From: Micrasema longulum
Lineage: Eukaryota > Arthropoda > Insecta > Trichoptera > Brachycentridae
DNA length: 64,000 nt
Reading direction: 5' to 3'
NCBI GenBank assembly: GCA_022494885.1
Contig: JAGVSM010002963.1
Span: forward strand, 146,605-210,604
The notes beneath the pieces were generated by a model that saw only the letters and a program-made list of their open reading frames with translations, was not told where the DNA came from and searched no databases. The position numbers and the translations under genes are program-made. This document shows, in pieces, positions 20,039 through 29,984 of the stretch (its first letter is position 1; each line of letters starts with the position of its first letter).

Positions 20039-20675
20039 CACCAGTTAAAAAATAATCGATTAGATAATAAATAGTTTTATTTTTCAATGACTCAATGGTT
20101 CATATTAAATTTGTTGTCATTGTGGGTAGCGGTCAGGAATGCGGATCTCACTCACTTTCATTTAAACTACTAAATGAAAAACTACACGTTTCTATTAACT
20201 CATCTCGGTCCCATTTCTGGGAATGCCTTAATTAGGCAGATTCCGAAACTAATCATGCGTATAGCAAATACAAAAACTAAAATAACAACATTTTGTATAT
20301 TTGATATTTTTCTCAGAAATTTCCGATGAATATTCATAATGAACTAAGTATGTAAAAAACGCCACGGCCAACCCACGGAAAAATGTTCCGAGTTTTATAA
20401 AAAACAAATGACAGCTTAATAGCTATGAGTTATTTATTTATTTAATCTTAAACTAGTACATACATAATTTATGAATGTCATAGTTATAACTGAAATCAGG
20501 AAACTATATATTAATGATCAATATCAGTATACGTACTATTCACAATATACTTTTTTAAGAACTTACTTCTTTGGTACGGACTTATTTTTTAAACTTAGAT
20601 TTAAATAAAATTGGTTTCTTTTTTCTTCTCCTATTTCTAATGGTTTTTCTGTATATCGCACATCGAATAAATCGT
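20039..20675. other. No supported gene
   Basis: AT-rich sequence; nothing recognised. Confidence 0.3.
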
Positions 20676-20809
20676 ACGGAGGCAAAATAAGGTAGTGGTT
20701 TGGACGCTTGACTCACACACGGGAGGTTCCGAGTTCGATTCCCGGTGAGAACGCAAGAATTAAATGTGATTTTTCTCAACCATAATTGTGCTCTGTGATT
20801 GGGCCTCCT
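20676..20809 (+). mobile_element. tRNA-derived SINE, family 2, 3'-truncated
   Basis: ACGGAGGCAAAATAAGGTAG, then GTGGTTTGGACGCTTGACTC (degenerate box A and anticodon arm), box B GAGTTCGATTCC, GTGAGAACGCAAGAATT and GCTCTGTGATTGGGCCTCCT. The end expected from other copies (CAGGCCTGTTGTGGTGC in sense) is replaced by a family M MITE starting at 20810. Confidence 0.75.
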
Positions 20810-21055
20810 GGGTACTTATTCCGATGGGAAGTTAAAATTTATCTTCAATTTTATCTACAAAGTAAAATTAAGTTTTATGTATGAAAATCAGAATATGCGT
20901 TATTTTTTTTTTTTCTAAACATGTTCAATTATAGGTTACTGACGAAGATACTTTAAATGTTCATGCAAATATACTCAATTTCGAACACAAATATCGGTGT
21001 TTCTTTATAGACAGTCAAAGATAACTCTGTTAACTTCCCATTTTAATCGGGTCCC
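20810..21055 (+). mobile_element. MITE family M, copy 4
   Basis: Left end GGGTACTTATTCCGATGGGA, interior ATCTTCAATTTTATCTACAA and AAATATACTCAATTTCG as in copy 1, right end TTAACTTCCCATTTTAATCG. It joins the SINE before it with no visible spacer. Confidence 0.65.
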
Positions 21056-21625
21056 AGCAGCGCAATCACAAATGATTATCGACGTGCTTAAAAACATGCT
21101 AAGTATTTGAGCGATCACAATGAACAATAATGAACATGCTTATCGCAGTGATAAGTCAAAGTGTGTGTAATCTCTAAGTCAACGCTCGTGTCAGTTTGTT
21201 TTTTGTTTTCTTCGTAAATAAATACACTGGCGAAAAATCTGCGTTTACAATAAAAAATAATTCAATATATTGCATTTGCAAAATAGTAAAGAGTATCTAA
21301 TACAATAAAGTGAAAATTAAATTACAATTACTATGGCGACTGCTTTTCTTGATATTTGGCTTGCCAACCTCCGGCTAAATGCAGGGAATAGCATGATGAA
21401 TAATAAATAAATAAATAAAAATAGCATTTTAGGAATATTTTCCATATTTACACCGGTAAAATTCAAATTTGTCATTGCGCAGCAAGATTATACGTCGCGA
21501 AACGTATTTTTTTTTACATTTAATAATAGGTGTTCACGGATGTTGCATTGTGATCGCGGATACGATAAACAAACATGGTGAGAAATAGTTATCACGTCGC
21601 TTATTAGCACGTCGATAGTTATTTG
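21056..21625. other. No supported gene
   Basis: Nothing recognised. Confidence 0.3.
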
Positions 21626-21660
21626 TGATTGAGCTACAGGTCTGTTGTGGTGCAAAAAAT
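21626..21660 (+). mobile_element. SINE family 2 3'-end shard
   Basis: TGTGATTGAGC, then AGGTCTGTTGTGGTGCAAAA, matches the 3' end of family 2 as deduced from 35370 and 54290. Confidence 0.45.
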
Positions 21661-21747
21661 TTAATAAAAAATAAATTTTTCCTAACTAAAAAAATTCTGA
21701 ATTTTAGTTTTGTAATAAATTACGAAAAATTATCTCTTTCTATCCTC

Positions 21748-21786
21748 TTTGCCTATCTTTACAGGGAAGCAGCATAATGGTTTGTT
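21748..21786 (+). mobile_element. RTE LINE 3'-end shard
   Basis: TATCCTCTTTGCCTATCTTT, then ACAGGGAAGCAGCATAATGG, parallels the end of the RTE copy at 39195-39240 (CTGCCTACCCTTACGGGAAA, then ACGGCGTGATGG). Confidence 0.45.
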
Positions 21787-21929
21787 TGCAAAATTTTTAA
21801 TGTGTAGCTTTAATTCCTCGTCTTCGTGAGAAAAAAAACTGCCGAATTCTGCCAGACGCCGAACCTTTTTATATGGGATAACGTTAGTATTAGGTATTAG
21901 GTGGGTAGCAAATCTCCCATGTCATGTTG

Positions 21930-22130
21930 TGTCAAACGCTAAATCTGGGTCCTCCGAGGACACGAGTCGACGCCGACGCCGAGTTCCCACACGGGACGGG
22001 GCCGCGGGCGCGGGCGGGGTTCGCTAATCTCGACTCCACGGCTCCTCGACACTCGACACACGTGCAGAGCGGACGGCGCGCTGCTGTGCCAGTCGGAGAC
22101 AGCGATGTGGACTTCAGTCCTACGGTAAAT
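21930..22130. promoter_or_regulatory. Isolated CpG-rich block
   Basis: Roughly 200 bases that are clearly GC- and CpG-rich (for example GGGACGGGGCCGCGGGCGCG near 21999) inside AT-rich DNA. On the plus strand it ends in an initiator-like TTCAGTCC and a donor-like TACGGTAAAT near 22120. A promoter with an untranslated first exon is possible; a GC-rich repeat is the alternative. The reading frames across it look non-protein-like. Confidence 0.3.
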
Positions 22131-22156
22131 TGGACACAAATAATATTTTCTTGCGC

Positions 22157-22243
22157 ATGGTAAAAATTAGAGCGTTAAATTGTAAGTCAAAATGTCTTGA
22201 AAATGTACGAAAAAACAATCAAAAATATTTATGTTTGTAAGTG
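22157..22243 (+). repeat. Dispersed repeat F, fragment
   Basis: GGTAAAAATTAGAGCGTTAA, then ATGTCTTGAAAATGTACGAA, is shared with 37262-37330 and, more loosely, 45880 and 49628. Confidence 0.5.
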
Positions 22244-22321
22244 AAAATTCTTGATGGAAGTTCATTGTAATTTATTATATAAATAAAAGACGAGTGATAC
22301 TTTAATTTACGAATTTGAAAT

Positions 22322-22374
22322 ATCCAGGGACCGGTTTTATCGCTATCGCGACATCTTCGAGACTGGTATCTTCT
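22322..22374 (-). ncRNA. Degenerate hammerhead motif (left arm)
   Basis: Minus strand: CCAGT, CTCGAAGA (extra C in the core box), T, stem II GTCGC-GATA-GCGAT, AAAAC in place of GAAAC, CG, GTC, CCTGG. Probably inactive because the GAAA box is mutated. Confidence 0.45.
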
Positions 22375-22500
22375 ATTAACTGAACAGTGTCATAATATTA
22401 TTATTAAGTTCAGTCGTTTCAGGGTTCCTTAATAATATTATGACACTGAACACATCAAGAACTCCTTAATAATATTATGACACTGTTCAGTCAAAAGAAG

Positions 22501-22548
22501 ATACCAGTCTCGAGATTGTCGCGAAAGCGATGAAACCGGTCACTGGAT
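22501..22548 (+). ncRNA. Hammerhead-like motif (right arm)
   Basis: CCAGT, CTCGAGA (imperfect core box), stem II TGTCGC-GAAA-GCGATG, GAAAC, CG, GTC, ACTGG. Stem I CCAGT/ACTGG pairs perfectly. The core box differs from CUGANGA. Confidence 0.5.
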
Positions 22549-22624
22549 ATTTCAAATTTGTAAATTAAAGTATCGCTCGTCTTTTATTTTTTCTAAATAA
22601 AAACGAACTATATATAAGGTGGCC

Positions 22625-22775
22625 ACTTTGTTTGATGTTTAAACATAGGCAGAACGGTGAATGTTACATAGTGTGTAAAGTGTCCACTTAAACCAGCTAA
22701 CGACAGGTCATAAGCCCTGCAAATGCCATATTCCTTCTCAAACGTGTTTCCCCTCTCTGGTGCAACAAATTTAGC
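22625..22775 (-). repeat. Foldback-element family B fragment, reversed
   Basis: CATAGGCAGAACGGTGAATG, GTGTAAAGTGTCCACTTAAA and GACAGGTCATAAGCCCTGCA are the reverse of the blocks at 8850-8960, ending in CCTCTCTGGTGCAAC. Confidence 0.6.
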
Positions 22776-22913
22776 ACTTCATTTTTTAAAATCATATCGC
22801 TCCAAGATAACATTCTTCGGTGGATCCCACATTTCAAACGATTCAAGGCGGTTTATAATATTAATTTTAAGAGTCCACGCCTCCACCGTACAGTAAGACT
22901 GACCGTATATATA

Positions 22914-23591
22914 CGAGGCATATACAAAAAGTAAGAGTACTCAATTTTCAACCAAACGAGTTCAAACGCGCCTTGGTGGCGTTAGCCGTGTGCGGGCGGG
23001 CGTTGTCGTGCAACAAACACATTCCCTTTTTCAAAATTCCCCTCCGTTTGTTTTGATTTTCTTCTTTTGAGCTTTTTTACGGTCTCACAGTATCGTGCTG
23101 CAGTAATCGTCTCCCTCAGAGGCAAAAAATCAATCAAAATTATCCCTCTTCGGTCACCAAAACCAAAACACGGATGTCATCATTTTTTTTGGCCGAAATT
23201 GAGGTTTTGAATTTTTTGTCAGATTGGGAACTAGTGTTCCGCCACTGTGATGACTGTCTTTTTGTCTCAGGGGTGTTATGAGCCACCCATGTTTCATCAC
23301 CAGTCATAATGAAGCTCAGAAAATCCTCACCTTCCAATTTAAACCGCTCTAAGAACTCGCGAGCTGCCTTACTTTATGACAGCACGCACCTCGCACTTGG
23401 CTGGATTTCTTATGGACATCTTTCACAGAAACGAACACTACGAGGCAAGTTTTGGTACTAACGAAGGTCGCCGGGACTCGTTGTGTTCAGGAGACCCCCC
23501 CCCCACTACCAATAAGTGTTGCCAACTTTTAGAATAAAAATCCTCACGGCACGAGAACCAAACAGTTCTCTTACTTTCTGGATGTGCCTCG
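22914..23591 (-). mobile_element. Mariner element, internally deleted
   Basis: Bounded by TA at 22912-22913 and 23592-23593. Terminal inverted repeats are CGAGGCATATACAAAAAGTA at the left and, reversed, CGAGGCACATCCAGAAAGTA at the right, with about 80% identity over some 28 bases. At 678 bp it is about half the usual 1.3 kb. The transposase remnant is on the minus strand. It cannot code for a full transposase. Confidence 0.85.
22940..23370 (-). pseudogene. Mariner transposase remnant
   Basis: Minus strand, 23337 downwards: LEGEDFLSFIMTGDETWVAH, then NTPETKRQSSQWRN, KKFKTSISAKK and, after frame changes, MCLLHDNARPHTANATKAR near 23030. Mariner transposases use a DD34D triad. The first Asp (GDETWV) and the second (LLHDNARPHTA) are both visible. 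The third lies where sequence is lost, and the helix-turn-helix N-terminus is missing. Frameshifts and loss of both ends make it non-functional. Confidence 0.85.
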
Positions 23592-23593
23592 TA

Positions 23594-23854
23594 TAACATT
23601 TAGCCATTCGTTGTCTCAGGTTTTGGTTTATGTAAAAAATAACAATGGTACATGAAATCACCAGCAATCTTTTCGATCGAGCTTTGTGTTTCAATCCGCC
23701 AAGATATGGCCGCTTCGCAAAGAGTCCGTATTAAGATGACGCTCGCGACGATCGCGTGTTATGGCATATGAACCCAGAACTTGACCCTCGACCGATGATT
23801 ACACCCGGACTACTAACCAATTTTGGCAGATTAATATTAAGTACCTTATTTTAA
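23594..23854. other. No supported gene
   Basis: An antisense frame crosses the mariner boundary and is not considered real. Confidence 0.3.
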
Positions 23855-24094
23855 TACCGGAGCTGGCTTGCGGCTACGGACAGCTGTCACAATAATATTG
23901 GGAACGGTAGAAATATTCCTATGAAATTAATAGAAAAAAATACGACGCACGCGGCTGAATTTCGTAAAAGTAGAATAAATTCAAACACGATTTCTGATAC
24001 CGCCAGATTAATTGAACCAATCTTTGATCTCTCAACTCTAGACGCAAGTTTCCCACAATTCTTCAAATCCAAGTCACATGAGACATCTAACACA
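23855..24094 (+). CDS. Unrecognised stop-bounded reading frame
   Basis: A frame of about 79 codons between a TAA and a TAA, readable as YRSWLAATDSCHNNIGNGRN, IPMKLIEKNTTHAAEFRKSR, INSNTISDTARLIEPIFDLS and TLDASFPQFFKSKSHETSNT. Composition is balanced and unlike the AT-driven chance frames around it. The region after it (24120-24330) also reads fairly well in one frame, but with two internal stops. I do not recognise the protein. It could be a decayed gene, a gag-like segment of a retroelement, an exon, or chance. An in-frame ATG lies about 24 codons in. Confidence 0.25.
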
Positions 24095-24837
24095 TAAATT
24101 ATTGTACATTTTTTTGCATTAATTGAACGCAGTTATACAGAAAGCAGTCAGCCAGTCCACAATTTTGAATAAACAAGATATTGGTGTTTTTTGAATAAAT
24201 AAGATAATTCTATGTTCTGATAAAAACAACCAGGCCGCTTTCATACAAAACAAAACAAACTGAAAAAATCTCATTCTGAAAATAGTGTTGATCACAAAAA
24301 CGGCATTTCTCAATTTTCAGAAAAACCCACAGCGCTAGAAAAATCTTACTCTGTATCTTACTTTGATCGGAAAATTATTGTCGCAGAAATCTTGTTATTT
24401 TTAATAAATTAAAATGGGTAAATACACGAGTACCTACTTTAATTTTATAAATTCATTAGTTTAAAAATACCTGTAGTAAAAAAAACATGTTTTCATACAG
24501 AATGTCACCTCATACATTCAAAGTTTGAATGAGGTATCATTTAATATAAGTTCTGGCTATTTTCTGCAAAATGCGTATTTTAGGTTACGTGGTCAGCCAG
24601 TCTTTAAAAAATCCCCAAACTTCATTTTATACATAATGAAATTATTTTTAAAGTTAGTATAAGAAATTAATTTTGAAAACAGACTTTAAAATCATTAAAA
24701 CTGGTCAAATGCATAATTAAATTCTTAAGTACATTATAAAGAAAACAAATGTATGCATTCTTTATCATTTTTCTGGAAGTATTTATACTCCAAGGAGATC
24801 GGTTTTTTATAACCCCAATAACTATGTCAGGGCTGGT
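24095..24837. other. Possible decayed coding sequence, otherwise empty
   Basis: 24120-24330 plus strand reads LNAVIQKAVSQSTILNKQDI and ILCSDKNNQAAFIQNKTN with two stops between or after. Nothing recognised in the remainder. Confidence 0.2.
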
Positions 24838-25095
24838 ATTCTGAACGCTTTTCAGCGCGTTCAGAATACCACTCCTGAGCGAAATCTCATGCAATATTTT
24901 ACGCTCACGGAAGTCGCTCGACTGCAAGTCAGAATTCACCCATGAATATAGCAGTTTTGCTGAATACGGTTTCTGTACATAATATGGACATATTTTTATG
25001 TGCATATCGGCATTTAAGCAGCTTTCTCCTTTCTATTCATTAAAATTTCACTTGTAATGTTTTTTTTAACATGATTTTCAGTCTACAATACGTAA
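24838..25095 (-). repeat. Dispersed repeat H, copy 3 (reversed), with terminal hairpin
   Basis: Read in reverse it matches copy 2, including GGGTGAATTCTGACTTGCAG. The end carries an exact hairpin: GGTATTCTGAACGC and its complement GCGTTCAGAATACC at about 24835-24872. Related GGAATTCCAAACGC and CGTTCGGAATACCAGCCC ends occur at 31336 and 7073. Confidence 0.6.
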
Positions 25096-25104
25096 TTATT
25101 ATTT

Positions 25105-25200
25105 TTTATTTGTTTATTCACATGAAGATACATATTACAAAAAAAAAAAAATATCGTATCTCTAACTCTACGAGGTCCCGGTGTATACCAAAATTGAATC
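25105..25200 (-). mobile_element. LINE 3'-end shard, minus strand
   Basis: TTATTTGTTTATTCAC, then ATACATATTACAA, an A-run and CTCTACGAGG. The same arrangement is at 54195-54270. In minus sense it ends in an AT-simple tail. Confidence 0.4.
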
Positions 25201-26464
25201 GATCCATGTCAAAGGGGCACAAGTCCACACAAGACTCAAAGTTTTAAAAAATCGATAAAAACTGTCACTTAAATTTTTTTAAGGAACTTGTACTTTCAAT
25301 CAATAATTTGGTATAAATGAGTAATACTGGAATAAAAGTTTATTAAAAATATTATTTTGTTGGTAAGTTTTTTTATTACTTTTTTTAAATCCACGGAGTT
25401 GTTCCCTTTTAGCATGTAAATATTTTTCTAAAAACGAAAAAATTGAAATCATGTTTTATTATTTTTTCTGTAAGAAAGTATTACAATTCGGTGGTTACAA
25501 TATTAAGGTGATTCTAAACGAAAATATGAAACTTGTTATTTATAGATGGCGCTTTTATGCCATTTTTACGTTTATTTTCAATGGAAATTTTACAAAACTT
25601 GGTTTGCGGAAACTTTGCACTATATTTATTGTAACAAATACCATGACAATATAATTTAGAACCTTTTCACAAAATGATGTACAAAACTAAAAAAAATATC
25701 TTATTTTTTGTCTATCTATACATCGCACCTTCGGTGCAACAAAGTCACAATTCGGGACCCTTTTTTTGTTACGTCTTCCATTAGCATAATAATTCATAAT
25801 ATGCTTTTAACGTGAAACTATAGCAAAAACAATTAATTTTATCAAGATTTAAAACCTAGTCCAAATAGGAATCCAGTAATAAGGCAATAAATGCGAAACT
25901 TAAAAGTCCTCTCCTGTAAAATTAAAAAAAAAAACTGTTGTGCCTTTGTTGCACCGAAGGTTTGAAATATATTCTAAGTCTACTTCCTACAGTTAAATAT
26001 TTAGTAAAAAAAAAAATATCTCAATTAAAAGTCAGTAAATTTAATGCAAAAATAATAACAAATATTCTAGAATGATTTATAGTTCTCATTTATTTTCTAC
26101 CTCCGTTCCTTAGTCAACATCGCGATAACATTCGACGGTCTAGGTTAGCACAATAATTCTGTTTCCGCTTTCTCGTCGGATTCGCCGCTTTATCCACGTT
26201 GAAATGTCTTAAATATCCTTCAGCGTGTCACGTTGGATTTTTAAGGTAAAACTACTAAACTGACAGCTGTCATATTGCCAGGGCACTCATTAAAGTATTG
26301 CCACTTAATGAAATGTTTTAATCTAATTACATGTTAAATGGAAACTTGTCAATGGATTAGTCTTCTTTTAACATGGAACTAAAATCGCTGTAATAATTTT
26401 CTAAGAGTTATTTGTTAAATTAGAGCCTTTTTGTAAGATATTGAACGAGGACTAAAAGATATAT
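25201..26464. other. No supported gene
   Basis: AT-rich. TCGCACCTTCGGTGCAACAA at 25723 and TTGTTGCACCGAAGG at 25946 form a distant inverted pair. Otherwise nothing recognised. Confidence 0.3.
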
Positions 26465-27242
26465 GAAACGAAATATTATCATCTGTGTCTAGTATACGAG
26501 ATTTAGGTATTATACTTGAAAACTAAACTTTCTTTTAAAATTAATATTGACAATTTTATCAATAAATCCCTAAAACTCCTTGGATTTATTAACAGAAGCA
26601 CAACTGACTTCAAAAATATCAACACCCTTAAAACTCTCTTCTATTCCCTAGTTCGCCCACACCTTCCTCTGTTATCTGGTCTCCATATTGTGATGTTAAC
26701 ATAAAAAATATCGAATCAGTTCAACATCGATTTTTAAGAAAGATATGTTGGAGGTTGGTCTTATTAAGAGACCAATATACGTATAATGAGTTAGAAACTA
26801 GCTTAAATATATCTTCTCTTCAAGACCGTCGAAATAAATCCGAATTCTAGTCCTATTTAAAATTCTCAACTTACTCTTTGATGCGCCTGAACTACTGACA
26901 TAACAACAATAAAATTAAATATCCCAACTAGAAACCTCAGACAAAACTGACTCTTTCATACCGATAACCATAGAACCAACTATGGTTTCCATTCCCCTAT
27001 GCCCAAAATTCTTAGGTCTGCCAACAAACATACCAGTCTTGATTTCTTTGATAACAAGTTGTCTTCTTTCAATCGATCACTGAATCAAATTAAATTATAA
27101 ACACCCCTCTCCCGCTTCCACTCCCATTAAGTCTACCATATACCATTGTGTCTTTCTGCTTTCATTTATAATCATTTTCCACGTATAAATATTATGTACT
27201 TAAAAATGCCCATTGTGCGTATATTTAAATAAATAAAAATAA
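26465..27242 (+). mobile_element. LINE C-terminal fragment, family Y
   Basis: Decayed frame with many stops: SSVSSIRDLGIILEN, KSLKLLGFINRSTTDFKNIN, TLKTLFYSLVRPHLPLLS, ISSLQDRRNK-type and LNIPTRNLRQN blocks, then about 100 bases of 3' sequence with AAAAATGCCCATTGTGCGTA and an AAATAAATAAAAATAAA tail. It matches, reversed, the element at 56937-58400. Confidence 0.7.
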
Positions 27243-27654
27243 AATGTGTATTTTTTAAATAATCATACATAAAAATGTCGAAATCACCAAAAGTGTGACT
27301 TGTGCCCTTTTAACATGGATCCATTCAATTATAGTCTCGTGGCGTTCGCATTGGTATTCATTTCTTTTACATTCTAATCGAATTGAATTAAAGTAGTTTT
27401 TTTAATTTGATCGAGTGGTTCCATTAAGAAGTTAGTTAGTTAATTATTTCTAGTGTAGCACGATTAGATAATTAGCCGAGATTATTACGGCACTGTACAG
27501 GTACATTATATAGTATATAAATATGTACAGCATAGTAGGCCCGGCCTTGGCCTGCTGAAGGCTACGACAGTGCCCGACCGCTCTCGACCACCTGTATTTC
27601 GTACTCCATACCTGGTAATGCCGATTAAGTTATTTACAATTAATTTAATTACGT
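27243..27654. other. No supported gene
   Basis: Contains a GGCCCGGCCTTGGCCTGC segment near 27539. Nothing recognised. Confidence 0.25.
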
Positions 27655-27747
27655 ATCGTCGTCATCATCATACCCTTATCTCGGCCATCTGCTGCATGGG
27701 CGTTGGGTGATCTGTCTTACGCTTCAGGTGCCGGTCGAGCTAATGAG
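27655..27747 (-). mobile_element. SINE family 1, 3' fragment
   Basis: Begins with a CGTCGTCATCATCAT tail (minus-sense ATGATGATGACGACG) and retains GCTGCATGGGCGTTGG and TCTTACGCTTCAGGTGCCGG from the body. The tRNA-like head is missing. Confidence 0.55.
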
Positions 27748-27832
27748 ATACAGGTAAACGTCGTTTTACGTCGGGGTTCCGTTCCGAGTATACACCGCCG
27801 TAAAAAAATCGGCGTTAAATGAACAGGTATAA
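27748..27832 (+). mobile_element. Tigger/pogo-like terminal fragment
   Basis: CAGGTAAACGTCGTTTTACG, then TCGGGGTTCCGTTCC, has the CAGG/CAGT start and TTTTACGTCGG style of Tigger-type ends, with an inverse-looking CGCCGTAAAAAAATCGGCGT further on. No transposase. Confidence 0.4.
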
Positions 27833-27849
27833 GATGAAGAAAATGGAAG

Positions 27850-28171
27850 ATATTTTATTTTATTTGGGAAATCGACAGTTCTACATACATATTTTTAGTA
27901 AACAAACAGATAGTGTATAAACTCAGAACTAATAACAGATTTCCACATAGTATACAAAGTTAGTAAAGAAAATATATTACATATCAAATAAATACATACA
28001 ATTTATACATATAAAAATGTTATTTTCATCTACTCAATAATCAAAGATTTTTTAAATATTTATTCTAAGAACATTAAGTTACTGTAAATTGGGCGGGATA
28101 AGGACAAAAATGCTTGAAGAGAGGATAAGGAGGGGAGGGGAGATGTACATATTTATTATTATAATGTCTAC
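27850..28171 (-). mobile_element. LINE 3' untranslated end, family X, copy 2
   Basis: Reverse of 13990-14336. The minus-sense tail is at the left (TTTTATTTTATTTGGG). It abuts the plus-strand LINE at 28172. Confidence 0.6.
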
Positions 28172-28184
28172 TAAGTTACATAAA

Positions 28185-28948
28185 ATTTTTAGTGTCCTGG
28201 TCCACTTACAAAAATTTTTAACTTGTCCTTGAAAACTGGAAACTTTCCCAAGAAATGGAAGATCTCATACTTAACCCCCATTTATAAAAAAGGAGATAAA
28301 ACTGACGTCTCCAATTACCGACCCATTTGTATTCAGTCAGCCATTCCAAAGTTACTGGAATCTGTTTTGCTAACTAAGTTCACCAATGAAATTAGTAAAG
28401 TTATCACTCCGTTACAACATGGTTTCATAACTGGTAGATCAACTCTTACAAACCTTATGTTGCATCAGAATCGGTTTATCACATCAATGGAGAGACGTCA
28501 TCAGACTGATACAATTTATACTGACTTTAGTAAAGCGTTTGACAAGGTTTCTCATACAATTTTAATACACAAACTTAGTTCACTGGGAATTACTGGTAAT
28601 ATCTTGGAATGGTTTAAAAGCTACCTGTCATCAAGGAAAATCTTAGTAAAAGTATTCGGTTATAACTCGTATCAGTTTGAGGCATCTAGTGGGGTACCCC
28701 AAGGCTCCCACCTGGGACCAGTACTGTTTTCTTTGTTTGTTAATGACATTGTGTCGATATTTGAGAAAGTAGACATTCTTTTCTTTGCCGACGATCTTAA
28801 AATTTCAAAAACTGTTACCTCTGATACCGATTGTGGAGTTCTTCAGTCTAATTTGGTAAGGCTGTACAACTGGTGCCAGAAAAATGAACTTTATTTAAAT
28901 GTCGACAAGTGTTGTGTAATATCATTTACAAGAAGTAAAAACCCATAA
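28185..28948 (+). pseudogene. LINE reverse transcriptase domain
   Basis: Copies element RNA into DNA at the target nick. Visible motifs: NYRPICIQSAIPKLLE (fingers), QHGFITGRSTLTNL, DFSKAFDKVSHTIL (motif A with catalytic Asp), SGVPQGSHLGPVLFSLFVND (motif B), FFADDLKI (motif C, the FADD catalytic pair) and LYLNVDKC (motif D). Both catalytic motifs are intact. An ATG at 28223 exists but the homology begins upstream (LTKIFNLSLK), so it is not a real start. The frame breaks after FTRSKNP; the rest of the protein continues at about 28984 in another frame. Confidence 0.85.
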
Positions 28949-28983
28949 TATTCGATTACAACATTAATAATATCAATCTGGGA

Positions 28984-29574
28984 AGAGTTACACAAATAAA
29001 GGATTTGGGGATAGTTTTTGACGAAAAACTGACATTTATTCCTCACATTGATACCATCACTAATAAGGCAATGAAATGTCTCGGATATTTGCAGCGAACT
29101 GTAAAGGATTTTAATTCCATCACTACCCTCAAAGTGCTATTTACTGCCTTGGTTAGAAGTAATTTAGAATTCAATTCAACAATCTGGTCACCTTATTACA
29201 ATGTTCATATTTTAAAGTTAGAAAGAGTACAACGTAAATTCCTTAGATTCATCAATTACAAACTTAATATACCCGCTGAAAATATTGATTATGATAATTT
29301 ATTATGTACACTAAATATGTCAACTCTATGTAAAAGAAGAATTATAAATGACTTATTAAATTTATATAAAATAGCGAATGGCGTATTGGACGTCCCGGAA
29401 TTAACTAGTGTTATCAGCTTGAAAGTACCTCTTCGAAATACTCGGCAGCTAACGTTCTTTTTTGAATCTCCTGGCAGTCACAATTATTATTACAATTCAC
29501 CAATACCTAGACTACACCGGCTAGGTAACGAGTATGGTGAAGTTGATATATTTTGTCTGTCTTTATATAAATAA
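28984..29574 (+). pseudogene. LINE ORF2 C-terminal part
   Basis: Continues the RT frame after the break: RVTQIKDLGIVFDEKLTF, HIDTITNKAMKCLGYLQRT, LVRSNLEFNSTIWSPYY (thumb-like region), LERVQRKFLRFIN, and the family ending NSPIPRLHRLGNEYGEVDIF then CLSLYK. Open over about 190 codons. The internal ATG at 29005 is not a biological start. The same ending pattern marks remnants at 9400, 11469, 26465 and 57728. Confidence 0.8.
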
Positions 29575-29911
29575 AGGTTAAGTATTCAAAAGGTTATAAA
29601 TTAATTTATGTAAAATTTCTTAATATTTTTCTTTTTTTACTATTTCTTTTTCTCATGTCTCTCTTTAATAATGTATAAACTTATATGTATGTATATGTAT
29701 GCGTGTATGTTTTCATATGTAAATTTTAAAAATATTTTTCTATGTACCATATACCTATGTTGGTACATTTCCTGATTTTTACCTATTATTGTATCTTTTA
29801 ACTTTTCTTATGTTATCTTTTATTTTTACCAAACTTACATACTTATGTTTCACTGCTGCACTTAAATGTAATTTCTAAAATATGTAAAAGCCCATTGGGC
29901 GTGTAAATCAA

Positions 29912-29946
<35 letters not shown>

Positions 29947-29984
29947 ATTTTAAATCTGACAGAGTGATGTTTGTGTAATCTATA

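Larger units (their letters stand above)
22244..22602. mobile_element. Head-to-head pair of PLE terminal repeats (large palindrome)
   Basis: The left arm (22244-22395, minus sense) and right arm (22470-22600, plus sense) are reverse complements at high identity over about 130 bases. Both carry a hammerhead-like motif whose 5' side faces the centre. The centre holds three copies of AATAATATTATGACACTG in mixed orientation. The left outer end, AAAATTCTTGATGGAAGTTC, matches the PLE end at 17276. Confidence 0.65.
28172..29948 (+). mobile_element. CR1/Jockey-like LINE, 5'-truncated, best copy in window
   Basis: Starts inside the reverse transcriptase and runs through the protein C-terminus (29574), about 300 bases of 3' sequence with CCCATTGGGCGTG, and a tail of seven or more AAAT units (29909-29948). 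The endonuclease and N-terminal RT are missing, consistent with 5' truncation during target-primed reverse transcription. One frameshift near 28945 separates two otherwise open segments. Confidence 0.85.

Noticed and set aside
25723..25962. Inverted pair GCACCTTCGGTGCAAC ... GTTGCACCGAAGG as a MITE
   Set aside because: The arms are about 15 bases and 220 bases apart without further pairing or flanking duplication; kept only as a note.
28223..28948. Complete host gene of 241 codons
   Set aside because: The frame is the middle of a LINE reverse transcriptase; homology starts upstream of the ATG and continues after a frameshift.
29909..29948. CRISPR-like short repeats
   Set aside because: This is the AAAT tail of a LINE. 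No regularly spaced repeats with unique spacers exist anywhere in the window.
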